A stretch of DNA of 64,000 nucleotides from M30B80 sp965656935 (GTDB taxonomy: Bacteria > Pseudomonadota > Alphaproteobacteria > Rhodobacterales > Rhodobacteraceae). The notes under the pieces were generated by a model. The model saw only the letters and a program-made list of their open reading frames with translations, ran no database searches and was not told the origin of the DNA. Within the stretch, counting starts at the first letter, position 1, and each line of letters opens with the position of its first letter. Below are positions 1 through 8,253 of the stretch, piece after piece. The DNA lies in NCBI GenBank assembly GCA_965656935.1, contig CBFHMG010000001.1:248001-312000 (forward strand). The letters are read 5' to 3'. The translations under genes were made by a program, and so were the position numbers.

Positions 1-1272
1 GGCAAAGGCGTGGGCCGTGAGGCCGTGACCAGCGGCATCGAGGGCGCGTGGACAACCAACCCGACCGAATGGGATATGGGCTATTTCAAGCTGCTCTTCG
101 GGTATGAGTGGGAGGTCAAGCACAGCCCCGCAGGTGCGCAGCAATGGCAGCCGATCGACATCAAGGAAGAAGACATGCCCGTCGATGTAGAGGATCCTTC
201 GATCCGCTGCATGCCGATCATGACCGATGCCGATATGGCGATGAAAATGGACCCGATCTATAACGAGATTTGCCAGAAATTCATGGCCGATCCCGATTAT
301 TTCGCGGATACCTTTGCGCGCGCTTGGTTCAAGCTGACCCACCGCGATATGGGCCCCAAAGCCCGCTATTTCGGACCTGACGTTCCTGCCGAGGACCTGA
401 TCTGGCAAGACCCGATCCCTGCGGGGGCGACCTCCTATGATGTCGATGCGGTCAAAGCGAAAATCGCGGCTTCTGGGCTGTCGGTTTCGGATATGGTTGC
501 CACTGCATGGGATAGCGCACGGACGTATCGTGGCTCGGATATGCGCGGCGGTGCCAATGGTGCACGCATTCGTCTTGCGCCGCAAAAGGATTGGGAAGGC
601 AATGAGCCCGACCGTCTGGCCGCCGTGCTCAAGGTGCTTGAACCCATCGCAGCCGAAAGCGGCGCATCCATCGCGGATGTGATCGTGCTGGCGGGCAATC
701 TCGGTGTCGAGCAAGCGGCCAAAGCGGCTGGCTTCGATGTTGATGTGCCCTTCACCTCAGGCCGTGGCGATGCCACCGATGAGATGACCGATGCGGCATC
801 CTTTGACGTGCTCGAGCCTCTGGCAGACGGGTTCCGCAACTTCCTCAAGAAAGACTATGTCGTCAGCCCTGAGGAAATGATGCTGGACCGCGCACAGCTT
901 CTGGGGCTGACCGCCGCAGAGATGACTGTTCTGCTCGGTGGTATGCGTGTGATCGGCACCAATTATGGCGGCACAAAGCATGGTGTCTTCACCGACCGTG
1001 AGGGCGCGTTGACGACAGATTTCTTCGTGAACCTGACCGATATGTCCAATGCTTGGATGCCAACTGGCAAAAATAGCTACGATATCCGTGACCGTAAGAC
1101 GGGCGACACCAAATGGACAGCAACACGCGCTGATCTGGTGTTTGGCTCGAACTCGATCCTGCGCGGCTATGCCGAGGTTTATGCGCAAGACGATAATGCC
1201 GAGAAATTCGTCACTGATTTTGTGGCGGTTTGGGCAAAGGTCATGAATGCGGACCGGTTTGACCTCAAGTAA
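1..1272 (+). CDS. katG: Catalase-peroxidase KatG, C-terminal part (5' end outside window)
   Basis: Bifunctional haem catalase-peroxidase that removes hydrogen peroxide in the cytoplasm. The reading frame is open from base 1 and reads GKGVGREAVTSGIEGAWTT, the segment that follows the proximal-histidine motif in KatG, so roughly the first third is missing. The visible part holds the end of the haem domain and the C-terminal peroxidase-like domain: the RDMGPKARYFGP stretch, which contains a mobile arginine in known KatG structures, SDMRGGANGARIRL, and EMTVLLGGMRVIGTNYGG. It ends in RFDLK then TAA, as KatG proteins normally do. A strong terminator follows. The promoter and any OxyR site lie upstream of the window. 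The GTG at base 10 is internal, not a start. Confidence 0.97.
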   Translation, partial: GKGVGREAVTSGIEGAWTTNPTEWDMGYFKLLFGYEWEVKHSPAGAQQWQPIDIKEEDMPVDVEDPSIRCMPIMTDADMAMKMDPIYNEICQKFMADPDYFADTFARAWFKLTHRDMGPKARYFGPDVPAEDLIWQDPIPAGATSYDVDAVKAKIAASGLSVSDMVATAWDSARTYRGSDMRGGANGARIRLAPQKDWEGNEPDRLAAVLKVLEPIAAESGASIADVIVLAGNLGVEQAAKAAGFDVDVPFTSGRGDATDEMTDAASFDVLEPLADGFRNFLKKDYVVSPEEMMLDRAQLLGLTAAEMTVLLGGMRVIGTNYGGTKHGVFTDREGALTTDFFVNLTDMSNAWMPTGKNSYDIRDRKTGDTKWTATRADLVFGSNSILRGYAEVYAQDDNAEKFVTDFVAVWAKVMNADRFDLK

Positions 1273-1307
1273 GTGGTGAAATTGAGTACGAGTGGTCAGA
1301 CAGGTGG

Positions 1308-1336
1308 GCGCGGTCGAGAAATCGGCCGCGCTTTTT
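1308..1336 (+). terminator. Intrinsic terminator after katG
   Basis: A 10-bp stem (GCGCGGTCGA paired with TCGGCCGCGC, one T-G wobble) closes a GAAA tetraloop and is followed at once by TTTTT. It starts 36 bases after the katG stop codon. Confidence 0.88.
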
Positions 1337-1535
1337 CTTTGCGGGGGAACACTGTTGTCTATGGGCCGCGCTTTTTGCAGGCCTGACCCTGTTAGCCGCT
1401 TTTTTCCTGCCGAAACGCAGATCACGTGATATTTCTGCCATTATTGAAGGCTAGGCCATTCTCTAACAGACAAAAACGAGCAAGCAGTGCGCCCTCTATC
1501 GGCCCGCGACATACAAGACCGAGAAAGACCGTTCC

Positions 1536-2492
1536 ATGTTTAAATTGTTTAGTATTCCACGCCTTGTGTTCTTGGGTTTGGTGGCAATTGCCCTGTCGGG
1601 AAAGGGCGAGGCCCAAGAGGCAATGACGCAAGATAGTGCAGAGCCCACGACCCAAACGCTTGGGGTGGGACGCTTGTTCAACAATGATTTGATTGGTGAC
1701 GGGCGCGACCGCTGGCGGACGGGGTCCTATTCCATCAGTCTGCTGCGCGGCGAGGCTTGGAGTGGAACACTAGGTTCTTTCGGCAATGGTGTTGTCGAAT
1801 ACCGGTTTCGCGGTGAAGTGATCTCACCGGCCAATGTCACGACACCAGCCGCAGGCGACAGGCTCTATGTCGGCGCATTGTCAATGGGCGGGCATTATCA
1901 TTTCAACACCTCTGGCTATGACATTTCGGCGGGTGTCGATCTGGTTGCCTTGGGCGAGCAAACCGGACTGCGTGATCTCCATGCCGATATTCATGATGCT
2001 TTTGACCAACCCGTGGTGAACAGCCAGAATTTTCAGGTGGAAGATGAGATCAGGCTACACGGAACCTTCGAGATTGCGCGAGAAGCGGATCTTGGCGGCA
2101 ATGCGCGGGTGCGCCCCTTCATCGAATTGCAAGCCGGTGTCGAGACATTGGCGCGGGTTGGCTATGACGTCACTTTAGGTAATTTTGGTCAAGGCGGCCT
2201 GCGTCTTCGTGATCCGATTACGGGCCAACGTTTTGCGGGCATCTCTGCAGCTGAGGATCAGGGTTTTTCCGTCCTGTTCGGCGGTGATCTGGCCTATGTC
2301 GATAGCTCTGCCTATCTGCCTGAAAGCCGCGGTTATCAGGTCGAAGACACCCGCTACCGTCTGCGTGCGGGCATGAATTACGCGATTGGCGGATATTCTT
2401 CTTTTTACGGTTTGACCTATCTCTCCGAGGAGTTTGTGGGTCAGTCCGAGGGGCAGGTTGTTGGGTCTCTCGCATTGCGGTGGGATTTCTAA
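1536..2492 (+). CDS. LpxR-like (DUF2219) outer membrane protein
   Basis: Predicted outer membrane beta-barrel of 318 aa. Residues 1-26 form a signal peptide ending near GEAQ, and the protein ends in WDF, the terminal aromatic typical of barrels. Residues 48-66 (FNNDLIGDGRDRWRTGSYS) match the Asn-Asp, Asp-Arg and Thr-Gly pattern at the N terminus of the LpxR lipid A 3'-O-deacylase family. His149 and His153 in LRDLHADIHDAF lie where LpxR has its catalytic histidine region. Function is inferred: it may deacylate lipid A or be a non-catalytic relative. It appears to stand alone, 263 bases after katG. The start has only a purine-rich stretch (GAGAAAGA) as ribosome binding site. Confidence 0.72.
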   Translation: MFKLFSIPRLVFLGLVAIALSGKGEAQEAMTQDSAEPTTQTLGVGRLFNNDLIGDGRDRWRTGSYSISLLRGEAWSGTLGSFGNGVVEYRFRGEVISPANVTTPAAGDRLYVGALSMGGHYHFNTSGYDISAGVDLVALGEQTGLRDLHADIHDAFDQPVVNSQNFQVEDEIRLHGTFEIAREADLGGNARVRPFIELQAGVETLARVGYDVTLGNFGQGGLRLRDPITGQRFAGISAAEDQGFSVLFGGDLAYVDSSAYLPESRGYQVEDTRYRLRAGMNYAIGGYSSFYGLTYLSEEFVGQSEGQVVGSLALRWDF

Positions 2493-2600
2493 AACACCAC
2501 CACGTCGCAAAAGGGATTCACAAGGCGAATCACCCGTGCTACGCTGCCTTCAACGCTGGACAAATCAGCGAAGAATAATGACGGCAGACGAGGCGAGCAA

Positions 2601-3656
2601 ATGGGCACGGGGGCACTGGGCTCGTTCATGATTTCATGGGCGCAGACCTTTATCGACGGAGATCTGGCTAAATATAATCAAGAACTGGCTGAAGGGATGA
2701 CTTGGAGCTGGCATGGCCGCGCTCTTCCTTTGGAAGGCGATGGCGCCGCCCTTCTCCTGACAGCCAGCCAGGACTACGACGATCTTCGTGAACGGGCGGC
2801 GCGGGCTGTGCGAAAAATGCTGCATATGCCCGCGCTGACGCCCGAACAGGTGGCAGCTGAAGATGCAGACCCGTTGTTCAAGGGCGCATTTGTGCTGTCG
2901 GATGGTGTCAGGTTCTACAATGTGGTGCCAATCGAGATCGCCGATGGTGCAGCGCCGATCTTGCTGTTCCCCGATGAACTCCCGCCTGTCAATAAATCCA
3001 TGACGATCATCCATGCGTCCAAACGCGTGACGCCTTCGCGTGACACCGAGGCGGCTTCGGTCATCTGCTTTACGCCCGGCACGCGCATTCGCACCACCGA
3101 GGGTGAAATGGCGATTGAAGACCTTGGCCCCGGCGATCGTGTGCTGACGCGCGATGATGGGGATCAGGAAGTTCTGTGGTCCGGCCATCGCCGTATGTCG
3201 GGTGCACGTCTCTTCGCGATGCCCGAGCAGCGCCCCATCCGCATGCGTCGTGGCGCATTGGGTGTTGATCGTCCCGATAGTGATCTTATCGTATCTCCCG
3301 ACCACCGTGTGATGGTGCGTGGCCCACAAGCGCGCGAGCTTTGGGGCGAGCCGGAAGTGCTGGTGCGCGCCGCCGATCTGGTGGGCGACCGCTTTGTCAC
3401 CGTCGATCATTCCTTGCGCGAAACATGGTATGTGCATCTGATGCTTGAGCGTCATGAAGTGATCTGGGCAAACGGGCTGGAGGTTGAGACCTTCCACCCA
3501 GGCTATATGGGGCTGGACCATCTTGAAGATATCCAGCGTAGTGCGCTTGTAGAACTGCGCCCCGAACTTGCCTCGGACCCGCAGAAATACGGTGCCCCTG
3601 CGCGCCGCATGGTCTCGCGGGGGGAAGCGGCCATCCTCATGGCCCATATGGCCTGA
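2601..3656 (+). CDS. Hint-domain (Hedgehog/intein-type) protein
   Basis: Protein of 351 aa with an N-terminal region of unknown function (residues 1-150) and a C-terminal Hint domain. The domain begins at Cys156 in CFTPGTRIRTTEGEMAIEDL, with the expected GDRVLTRDDG and later SPDHRVMVRG and ANGLEVETFHPG blocks. Rhodobacterales carry many proteins of this type, often as type I secretion substrates, but no RTX glycine-rich repeats are present here. It ends with a methionine/alanine-rich tail (MVSRGEAAILMAHMA). The start at 2601 is favoured by GAGGCGAG about 8 bases upstream; ATG at 2628 is an alternative. Whether the domain self-splices or cleaves is unknown. Confidence 0.8.
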   Translation: MGTGALGSFMISWAQTFIDGDLAKYNQELAEGMTWSWHGRALPLEGDGAALLLTASQDYDDLRERAARAVRKMLHMPALTPEQVAAEDADPLFKGAFVLSDGVRFYNVVPIEIADGAAPILLFPDELPPVNKSMTIIHASKRVTPSRDTEAASVICFTPGTRIRTTEGEMAIEDLGPGDRVLTRDDGDQEVLWSGHRRMSGARLFAMPEQRPIRMRRGALGVDRPDSDLIVSPDHRVMVRGPQARELWGEPEVLVRAADLVGDRFVTVDHSLRETWYVHLMLERHEVIWANGLEVETFHPGYMGLDHLEDIQRSALVELRPELASDPQKYGAPARRMVSRGEAAILMAHMA

Positions 3657-3719
3657 TATTCCCAATAAATGCTGGTAGAGGCATTGACTCGCGCGGCTGA
3701 CATTGTAAAAGCCGCCAAG

Positions 3720-3738
3720 CCCGAGGTTTTGCCTCGGG
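3720..3738 (+). terminator. Probable terminator after the Hint-domain gene
   Basis: A 7-bp perfect stem (CCCGAGG / CCTCGGG) with a TTTTG loop is followed by the imperfect T-rich stretch TGTTTCATTT. It lies 64 bases after the stop and before the rpsD leader. Confidence 0.5.
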
Positions 3739-3760
3739 TGTTTCATTTGGTGTTGGTGGC

Positions 3761-3828
3761 TCCCGCAAGGGAAAGCCTGTCGGCCGCAAGGCAAAGGACA
3801 ACGCCCTTCATAGCTCCCGATTGGGGGC
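3761..3828 (+). promoter_or_regulatory. Candidate structured leader of rpsD (three hairpins)
   Basis: Three hairpins follow each other just before rpsD: TCCC-GCAA-GGGA (3761-3772); a TGTC/GACA outer helix around GCC-GCAA-GGC (3778-3800); and GCTCCC-GATT-GGGGGC (3813-3828). Two have GNRA-type GCAA loops. S4 is a known autogenous regulator in E. coli, but this layout is not a family I recognise. Confidence 0.35.
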
Positions 3829-3850
3829 GCCCGTTAGAAGGAGAACAGCC

Positions 3851-4471
3851 GTGACCAAACGCACGTCTGCCAAGTATAAAATTGACCGCCGGATGGGTGA
3901 AAACATCTGGGGTCGTCCAAAATCCCCAGTCAACCGTCGTGAATATGGCCCCGGCCAGCACGGTCAGCGCCGCAAGGGCAAACTGTCCGATTTCGGCATC
4001 CAGCTGCGCGCCAAGCAAAAGCTCAAGGGCTATTATGGCGACATGACGGAAAAGCAATTCAAGCGCATCTACGCAGAAGCTGCCCGTGTAAAAGGCGATA
4101 CAGGTGAAAATCTGATCGGTCTGCTCGAGCGCCGTCTGGACGCGGTCGTTTACCGCGCGAAATTTGTTGCAACCGTTTTCGCTGCGCGTCAGTTCGTGAA
4201 CCACGGCCATGTGCAGGTGAACGGCAAACGCGTCAACATCCCCTCCTACCGTGTTAAGGAAGGTGATGTGATCTCCGTTCGTGACAAATCCAAGCAACTG
4301 GCCTTCGTTCTGGAAGCGGTCCAGCTGGCCGAGCGTGACGTTCCTGACTATATCGACGCGGACCATTCCAAGATGACAGCGACTTTCGTGCGCACGCCGT
4401 CCTTGGCTGATGTGCCTTACGCCGTGATGATGGAACCAAACCTCGTCGTCGAATATTACGCCAAGAACTAA
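3851..4471 (+). CDS. rpsD: 30S ribosomal protein S4
   Basis: Primary 16S rRNA-binding protein of the small subunit, 206 aa, the usual length. The start is GTG at 3851, giving (M)TKRTSAKYKIDRRMGENIWG, with AGAAGGAG 7-10 bases upstream; the open frame continues upstream but lacks similarity there. The N-terminal domain contains SPVNRREYGPGQHGQRRKGK. The S4 RNA-binding domain spans about residues 95-160 (RLDAVVYRAKFVATVFAARQFVNHGHVQVNGKRV). As in many alphaproteobacteria it is a single gene, not part of an alpha operon. It is framed by the Hint-gene terminator and its own strong terminator, so it is probably monocistronic. Confidence 0.98.
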   Translation: MTKRTSAKYKIDRRMGENIWGRPKSPVNRREYGPGQHGQRRKGKLSDFGIQLRAKQKLKGYYGDMTEKQFKRIYAEAARVKGDTGENLIGLLERRLDAVVYRAKFVATVFAARQFVNHGHVQVNGKRVNIPSYRVKEGDVISVRDKSKQLAFVLEAVQLAERDVPDYIDADHSKMTATFVRTPSLADVPYAVMMEPNLVVEYYAKN

Positions 4472-4494
4472 TCTTTTTGGTGTGTTACTGCTCA

Positions 4495-4525
4495 AGGGCT
4501 GCGCCGATCCGGCGTGGCCCTTTTT
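4495..4525 (+). terminator. Intrinsic terminator after rpsD
   Basis: A 12-bp stem (AGGGCTGCGCCG / CGGCGTGGCCCT, with two wobble pairs) has an ATC loop and ends in a run of five T at 4521-4525. Confidence 0.9.
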
Positions 4526-4554
4526 CGTGTTAGGCCCTGAGGCAGGAGCACAGT

Positions 4555-5976
4555 ATGACGCAGAATTACCCCCTCTATGGGCATATTGATGGCCCGATCA
4601 TTATCATTGGTTTCGGCTCGATCGGTAAGGGGACATTGCCCCTGATCCAGCGGCATTTCGAATATGACGCTTCGAAACTGGTGGTGATCGAGCCCGACGC
4701 GGCCGCGCATAGATTCCTGAGCCAGCACCAGATCACCCATCTGCAAATGGCGATCACCCGCGACAATTACCGCGAGGTTCTGGGCGGTCTGATCGAGCCT
4801 GGCAAAGGGTTTGTGGTGAACCTTTCGGTCGATACATCCTCCTTGGAACTGATGCGCTTTTGCCGTGAACAGGGGGTTCTTTATATCGATACCGTGGCCG
4901 AGCCATGGGAAGGTTTCTATTTTGAGACCAAGAGCAATGCCGAGCGGACCAATTACGCGCTGCGCCAAGCCATTCGTGATGAAAAGGCTGCCAATCCCGG
5001 CGGCACAACCGCGGTGTCATGTTGCGGCGCAAATCCCGGCATGGTCAGCTGGTTCGTCAAGGAAGCGCTTTTGACCTTGGCCCGCGATACGGGGCTGAAA
5101 ATGAAAATGCCTGTCGAGCGCGAGGGATGGGCCAGCCTGATGCGCGACCTTGGCGTGAAGGGCGTCCATATCGCCGAGCGTGACACCCAAGCCCGCCGCC
5201 TGCCGCGCCCCCGCGATGTCTTTGTGAATACATGGTCGGTCGAGGGGTTCATCTCGGAAGGTTTCCAACCCGCCGAGCTTGGTTGGGGCACGCATGAGCC
5301 GTGGTTCCCCGAAAATGGCCATCGCCACGAGACAGGCTGCAAGGCAGGGATCTGGCTGGATCGGCCCGGTGCGATCACGCGTGTGCATACATGGTGCCCG
5401 ACCCCGGGGCCGCAATTCGGGTTTCTCGTGACCCATAACGAGGCAATCTCGATCTCGGATTACTACACATTGGGCGAGGGCGATGCGCCTGAGTATCGGC
5501 CAACCTGCCATTACGCCTATCACCCTTGCGATGACGCGGTGCTCAGCCTTCATGAGATGTTCGGCTCGGGTAAAACGCAAAGCGCGCATCATATCCTGAC
5601 CGAAGACGAGATCGTCGAGGGGATCGATGAATTGGGCGTGCTTCTTTACGGGCATGCCAAGAACGCGGTCTGGTTCGGCTCGCGCCTGTCGAATGAAGAA
5701 ACGCGTGAGCTGGCCCCTTATCAGAATGCGACGGGGTTGCAGGTGACATCGGCGGTGCTTGCGGGCATGGTTTGGGCCTTGGAGAACCCGCAATCGGGCA
5801 TCGTCGAGGCGGATGAAATGAACCATGCCCGTTGTCTGGAGGTCCAGCGCCCTTATCTAGGACCTGTCGAGGCCCATTATACCGATTGGACGCCTTTGAC
5901 GGATCGGTGGGAACTATTCCCTGAGGATATTGACGAAAACGAGCCTTGGGCCTTCCGCAACGTGCTGGCAAGCTGA
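4555..5976 (+). CDS. hss: Homospermidine synthase
   Basis: NAD-dependent enzyme that transfers an aminobutyl group from putrescine (or spermidine) to putrescine to make sym-homospermidine, the characteristic polyamine of many alphaproteobacteria. 473 aa, the usual size for bacterial Hss. The N-terminal Rossmann motif is IIIIGFGSIGKGTLP (about residues 15-29). Further family blocks are YIDTVAEPWEGFYF, VSCCGANPGMVSWFVKEAL and NAVWFGSRLSNEETRELAPYQNATGLQVTSA. The ribosome binding site is GGCAGGAG upstream of ATG. It lies between the rpsD terminator and a YcjF-like gene on the same strand. No other polyamine genes are in the window. Confidence 0.93.
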   Translation: MTQNYPLYGHIDGPIIIIGFGSIGKGTLPLIQRHFEYDASKLVVIEPDAAAHRFLSQHQITHLQMAITRDNYREVLGGLIEPGKGFVVNLSVDTSSLELMRFCREQGVLYIDTVAEPWEGFYFETKSNAERTNYALRQAIRDEKAANPGGTTAVSCCGANPGMVSWFVKEALLTLARDTGLKMKMPVEREGWASLMRDLGVKGVHIAERDTQARRLPRPRDVFVNTWSVEGFISEGFQPAELGWGTHEPWFPENGHRHETGCKAGIWLDRPGAITRVHTWCPTPGPQFGFLVTHNEAISISDYYTLGEGDAPEYRPTCHYAYHPCDDAVLSLHEMFGSGKTQSAHHILTEDEIVEGIDELGVLLYGHAKNAVWFGSRLSNEETRELAPYQNATGLQVTSAVLAGMVWALENPQSGIVEADEMNHARCLEVQRPYLGPVEAHYTDWTPLTDRWELFPEDIDENEPWAFRNVLAS

Positions 5977-6039
5977 GGCGCAGAGCTTTGGGGCCGGCTT
6001 TGGTTTCTGGCTGAGAGCTATGCAAGTAAGGAGAGATCA

Positions 6040-7035
6040 TTGGCTGATCGCAAAGGCCCTGTCTTGATCGAATTGGACGAGGCCCCGTCACAAGGGCCCG
6101 AAAGCGCCCCTCCTGTACCTGATGCGGCTTTGCCGGCAGGGCAGGCGATGCAGGTTGTCGCAAGCCTTGGCGCAAAAAGACCTTCGCGGATCGGAAGATT
6201 GTTCTGGGCGGCACTGCTCTCATTGGTGGGGTTTGTGGTCTCCCTCGCGGCATGGAATTTTGTCACGGGCCTTTTAGCCGCCAACCCCGTTCTGGGGTGG
6301 ATAGCGACGGGCCTTTTGGGGTTGGTTCTATTTGCGGCCCTCGTGATTGCCTTGCGCGAATTGGCGGCATTCTCGCGTCTCGCGCGGCTTGACACGATAC
6401 ACCAATCCGCTGAAAGCGCGCGCGCCTCTGGTGATCTGCGTCAGGCCCGCGCCGTGGTGGAGAAGCTTGCGTCCCTGTATCGAGGACGCGCGGAATTGCG
6501 CTTGGGGCGGGATGAATTGGCCAACCGTCAGGGCGATGTTTTCGAGGTTGATGATCTGTTTTCCTTGACCGAGGCACATCTTTTGACCCCGCTGGATCAG
6601 GCCGCAACCCGTGAGGTCGAGGCCGCTGCGCGCCAAGTGGCGACAATCACAGCGCTGGTTCCGATTGCATTGGCCGATGTGATCGCGGCCCTGACATCGA
6701 ACTTGCGGATGATCCGGCGCATTGCCGAGATCTATGGCGGACGCTCGGGCACATTGGGGGCATGGCGGCTGACGCGGGCTGTGCTGACCCATCTTGTGGC
6801 AACAGGGGCTGTGGCCGTTGGGGATGATCTGATCGGCTCGCTTGCGGGTGGGTCTGTTTTAGCCAAGATTTCGCGTCGCTTCGGGGAGGGTTTGGTCAAT
6901 GGGGCCCTAACCGCGCGGGTCGGAGTAGCCGCGATGGAGGTTTGCAGGCCCTTACCTTTTGGGGGGGAGCGTCGCCCCAGCGTGACAGCGCTTGTGCGCC
7001 GCGCCCTGACAGGATTGTTTGACCGTAAAGGGTAG
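6040..7035 (+). CDS. YcjF/TIGR01620-family inner membrane protein
   Basis: Membrane protein of 331 aa with a variable acidic N terminus (residues 1-45), two transmembrane helices at about 52-75 (FWAALLSLVGFVVSLAAWNFVTG) and 84-106 (LGWIATGLLGLVLFAALVIAL), and a C-terminal DUF697-type region (TSNLRMIRRIAEIYGGRSGTLGAWRLTRAVLTHL, then GDDLIGSLAGGSVLAKISRRFGEG). The start is TTG at 6040, supported by AAGGAGAG 6-9 bases upstream. In many bacteria this gene follows ycjX, which encodes a GTPase-like protein; here it follows hss and no ycjX is visible. Function is unknown; a role in stress response is only family guesswork. Confidence 0.82.
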   Translation: MADRKGPVLIELDEAPSQGPESAPPVPDAALPAGQAMQVVASLGAKRPSRIGRLFWAALLSLVGFVVSLAAWNFVTGLLAANPVLGWIATGLLGLVLFAALVIALRELAAFSRLARLDTIHQSAESARASGDLRQARAVVEKLASLYRGRAELRLGRDELANRQGDVFEVDDLFSLTEAHLLTPLDQAATREVEAAARQVATITALVPIALADVIAALTSNLRMIRRIAEIYGGRSGTLGAWRLTRAVLTHLVATGAVAVGDDLIGSLAGGSVLAKISRRFGEGLVNGALTARVGVAAMEVCRPLPFGGERRPSVTALVRRALTGLFDRKG

Positions 7036-7045
7036 CTAGGGGGGC

Positions 7046-7110
7046 GGGGGCGCTGCCCCCTCTTGGCCAAAAGGCCAATTCACCCCCGAAGTATTTTTCA
7101 AGCAAAGATG
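7046..7110 (+). repeat. Dispersed intergenic repeat, copy A
   Basis: Palindrome GGGGGCGCTGCCCCC (7046-7060), hairpin TTGGCC-AAAA-GGCCAA (7063-7078), then CCCCCGAAGTATTTTT and AAGCAAAGATG. The same elements recur at 11194-11255, 15985-16017, 53145-53190 and 58604-58640. The hairpin and T-run may also end the upstream transcript. Confidence 0.8.
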
Positions 7111-7155
7111 ATCGGGTCTTGGTGTTTTGAGGGCTGCTATGCCAAGACATGGGGC

Positions 7156-8076
7156 ATGAGTAGCCCCGCCGCAGATAGACCCCTTTTGGGCATCTTGTTG
7201 ATGCTGGGATTTTGCGCGGTCATCCCCTTTGCAGATGCTTTGGCCAAGCTCTTGGGAGATACGGTTCCGCTTTTGCAGATGATTTTGGTGCGTTTCGGGT
7301 TTCAGGCGTTTTTGCTGGGTCCGATTGCGCTTGCTATGGGGGCGGGATTGTTTCCATCAGCGCGCGTGGCGTGGCTGACGGCCTTGCGAACCGTTTTGCA
7401 TATTGCGGGGCTTGGCATGATGTTCACCGCGTTGCGATTTCTGCCCTTGGCGGATGCGGTCGCGATTGCATTTGTGATGCCCTTCATCATGCTTTTGCTT
7501 GGGAAATATGTTTTGGGTGAGGAAGTGGGGCCGCGCCGCTTGGCGGCCTGCGCGCTGGGGTTTGTCGGCACGCTCTTGGTGGTGCAGCCGAGTTTTGCGC
7601 AAGTGGGCTGGCCTGCACTCTTGCCACTTGGGGTGGCGGTGAGCTTTGCGTTTTTCATGTTGGTGACCCGCCATATCGCCAAAGAAATCGACCCGATTGC
7701 GTTACAAGGCGCATCGGGCCTGATCGCTTTGCCGCTGCTGCTACCGCTGTTGGCCCTGCCGCAGGGCGAGGCGGCTTTGCCCGTTTTTGCATGGCTTGGC
7801 TTGGATGCCATCAGTTGGGCCTTGCTGGCCGCGATGGGGGTGGCGGGTGTCATCGGGCATTTACTGATGACATGGTCCTTGCGCTTTGCCCCTGCGGCCA
7901 CGCTTGCCCCCATGCAATATCTGGAAATTCCATTGGCCGCCGTGGTGGGCTTTTTCTTCTTTGCGGAATGGCCCAATGGGTTGGCGGCTTTCGGCATCTG
8001 CCTGACAATCGCGGCGGGGCTCTATATTGTCGCGCGCGAACGCAACCTGTTGCGCAAGGCAATTGCTGCATCCTGA
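7156..8076 (+). CDS. DMT-superfamily (EamA) transporter
   Basis: Integral membrane protein of 306 aa with about ten hydrophobic segments arranged as two EamA repeats, typical of drug/metabolite transporters. The first repeat runs from LGILLMLGFCAVIPFADALAKLL to YVLGEEVGPRRLAACALGFVGTLLVVQP, which contains the conserved helix pair near the end of each repeat; the second ends in FFFFAEWPNGLAAFGICLTIAAGLYIV. The open frame extends upstream into copy A of the intergenic repeat, so ATG at 7156 (MSSPAADRP) is the likely start, with no clear Shine-Dalgarno. The substrate cannot be told from sequence; family members export amino acids, nucleosides or other metabolites. Confidence 0.85.
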   Translation: MSSPAADRPLLGILLMLGFCAVIPFADALAKLLGDTVPLLQMILVRFGFQAFLLGPIALAMGAGLFPSARVAWLTALRTVLHIAGLGMMFTALRFLPLADAVAIAFVMPFIMLLLGKYVLGEEVGPRRLAACALGFVGTLLVVQPSFAQVGWPALLPLGVAVSFAFFMLVTRHIAKEIDPIALQGASGLIALPLLLPLLALPQGEAALPVFAWLGLDAISWALLAAMGVAGVIGHLLMTWSLRFAPAATLAPMQYLEIPLAAVVGFFFFAEWPNGLAAFGICLTIAAGLYIVARERNLLRKAIAAS

Positions 8077-8253
8077 CATCTTTACCCCAAGCCTGCGGGG
8101 CGATATACGGGCGCCATGTTGATTTCAGCCCTGCGCATCATCATTCGAATTACAGGCCCGGCGCTCTGATACCAAGAGACGCCGGGATTAGGTGTTGATC
8201 AATCGCACCGCCCTGATATTCCCCTGACCAAATTGACAAACAGGATGGCTCCG

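Noticed and set aside
10..1272. GTG at base 10 as the true start of katG
   Set aside because: Upstream codons GKG in the same frame match KatG; the true N terminus is outside the window.
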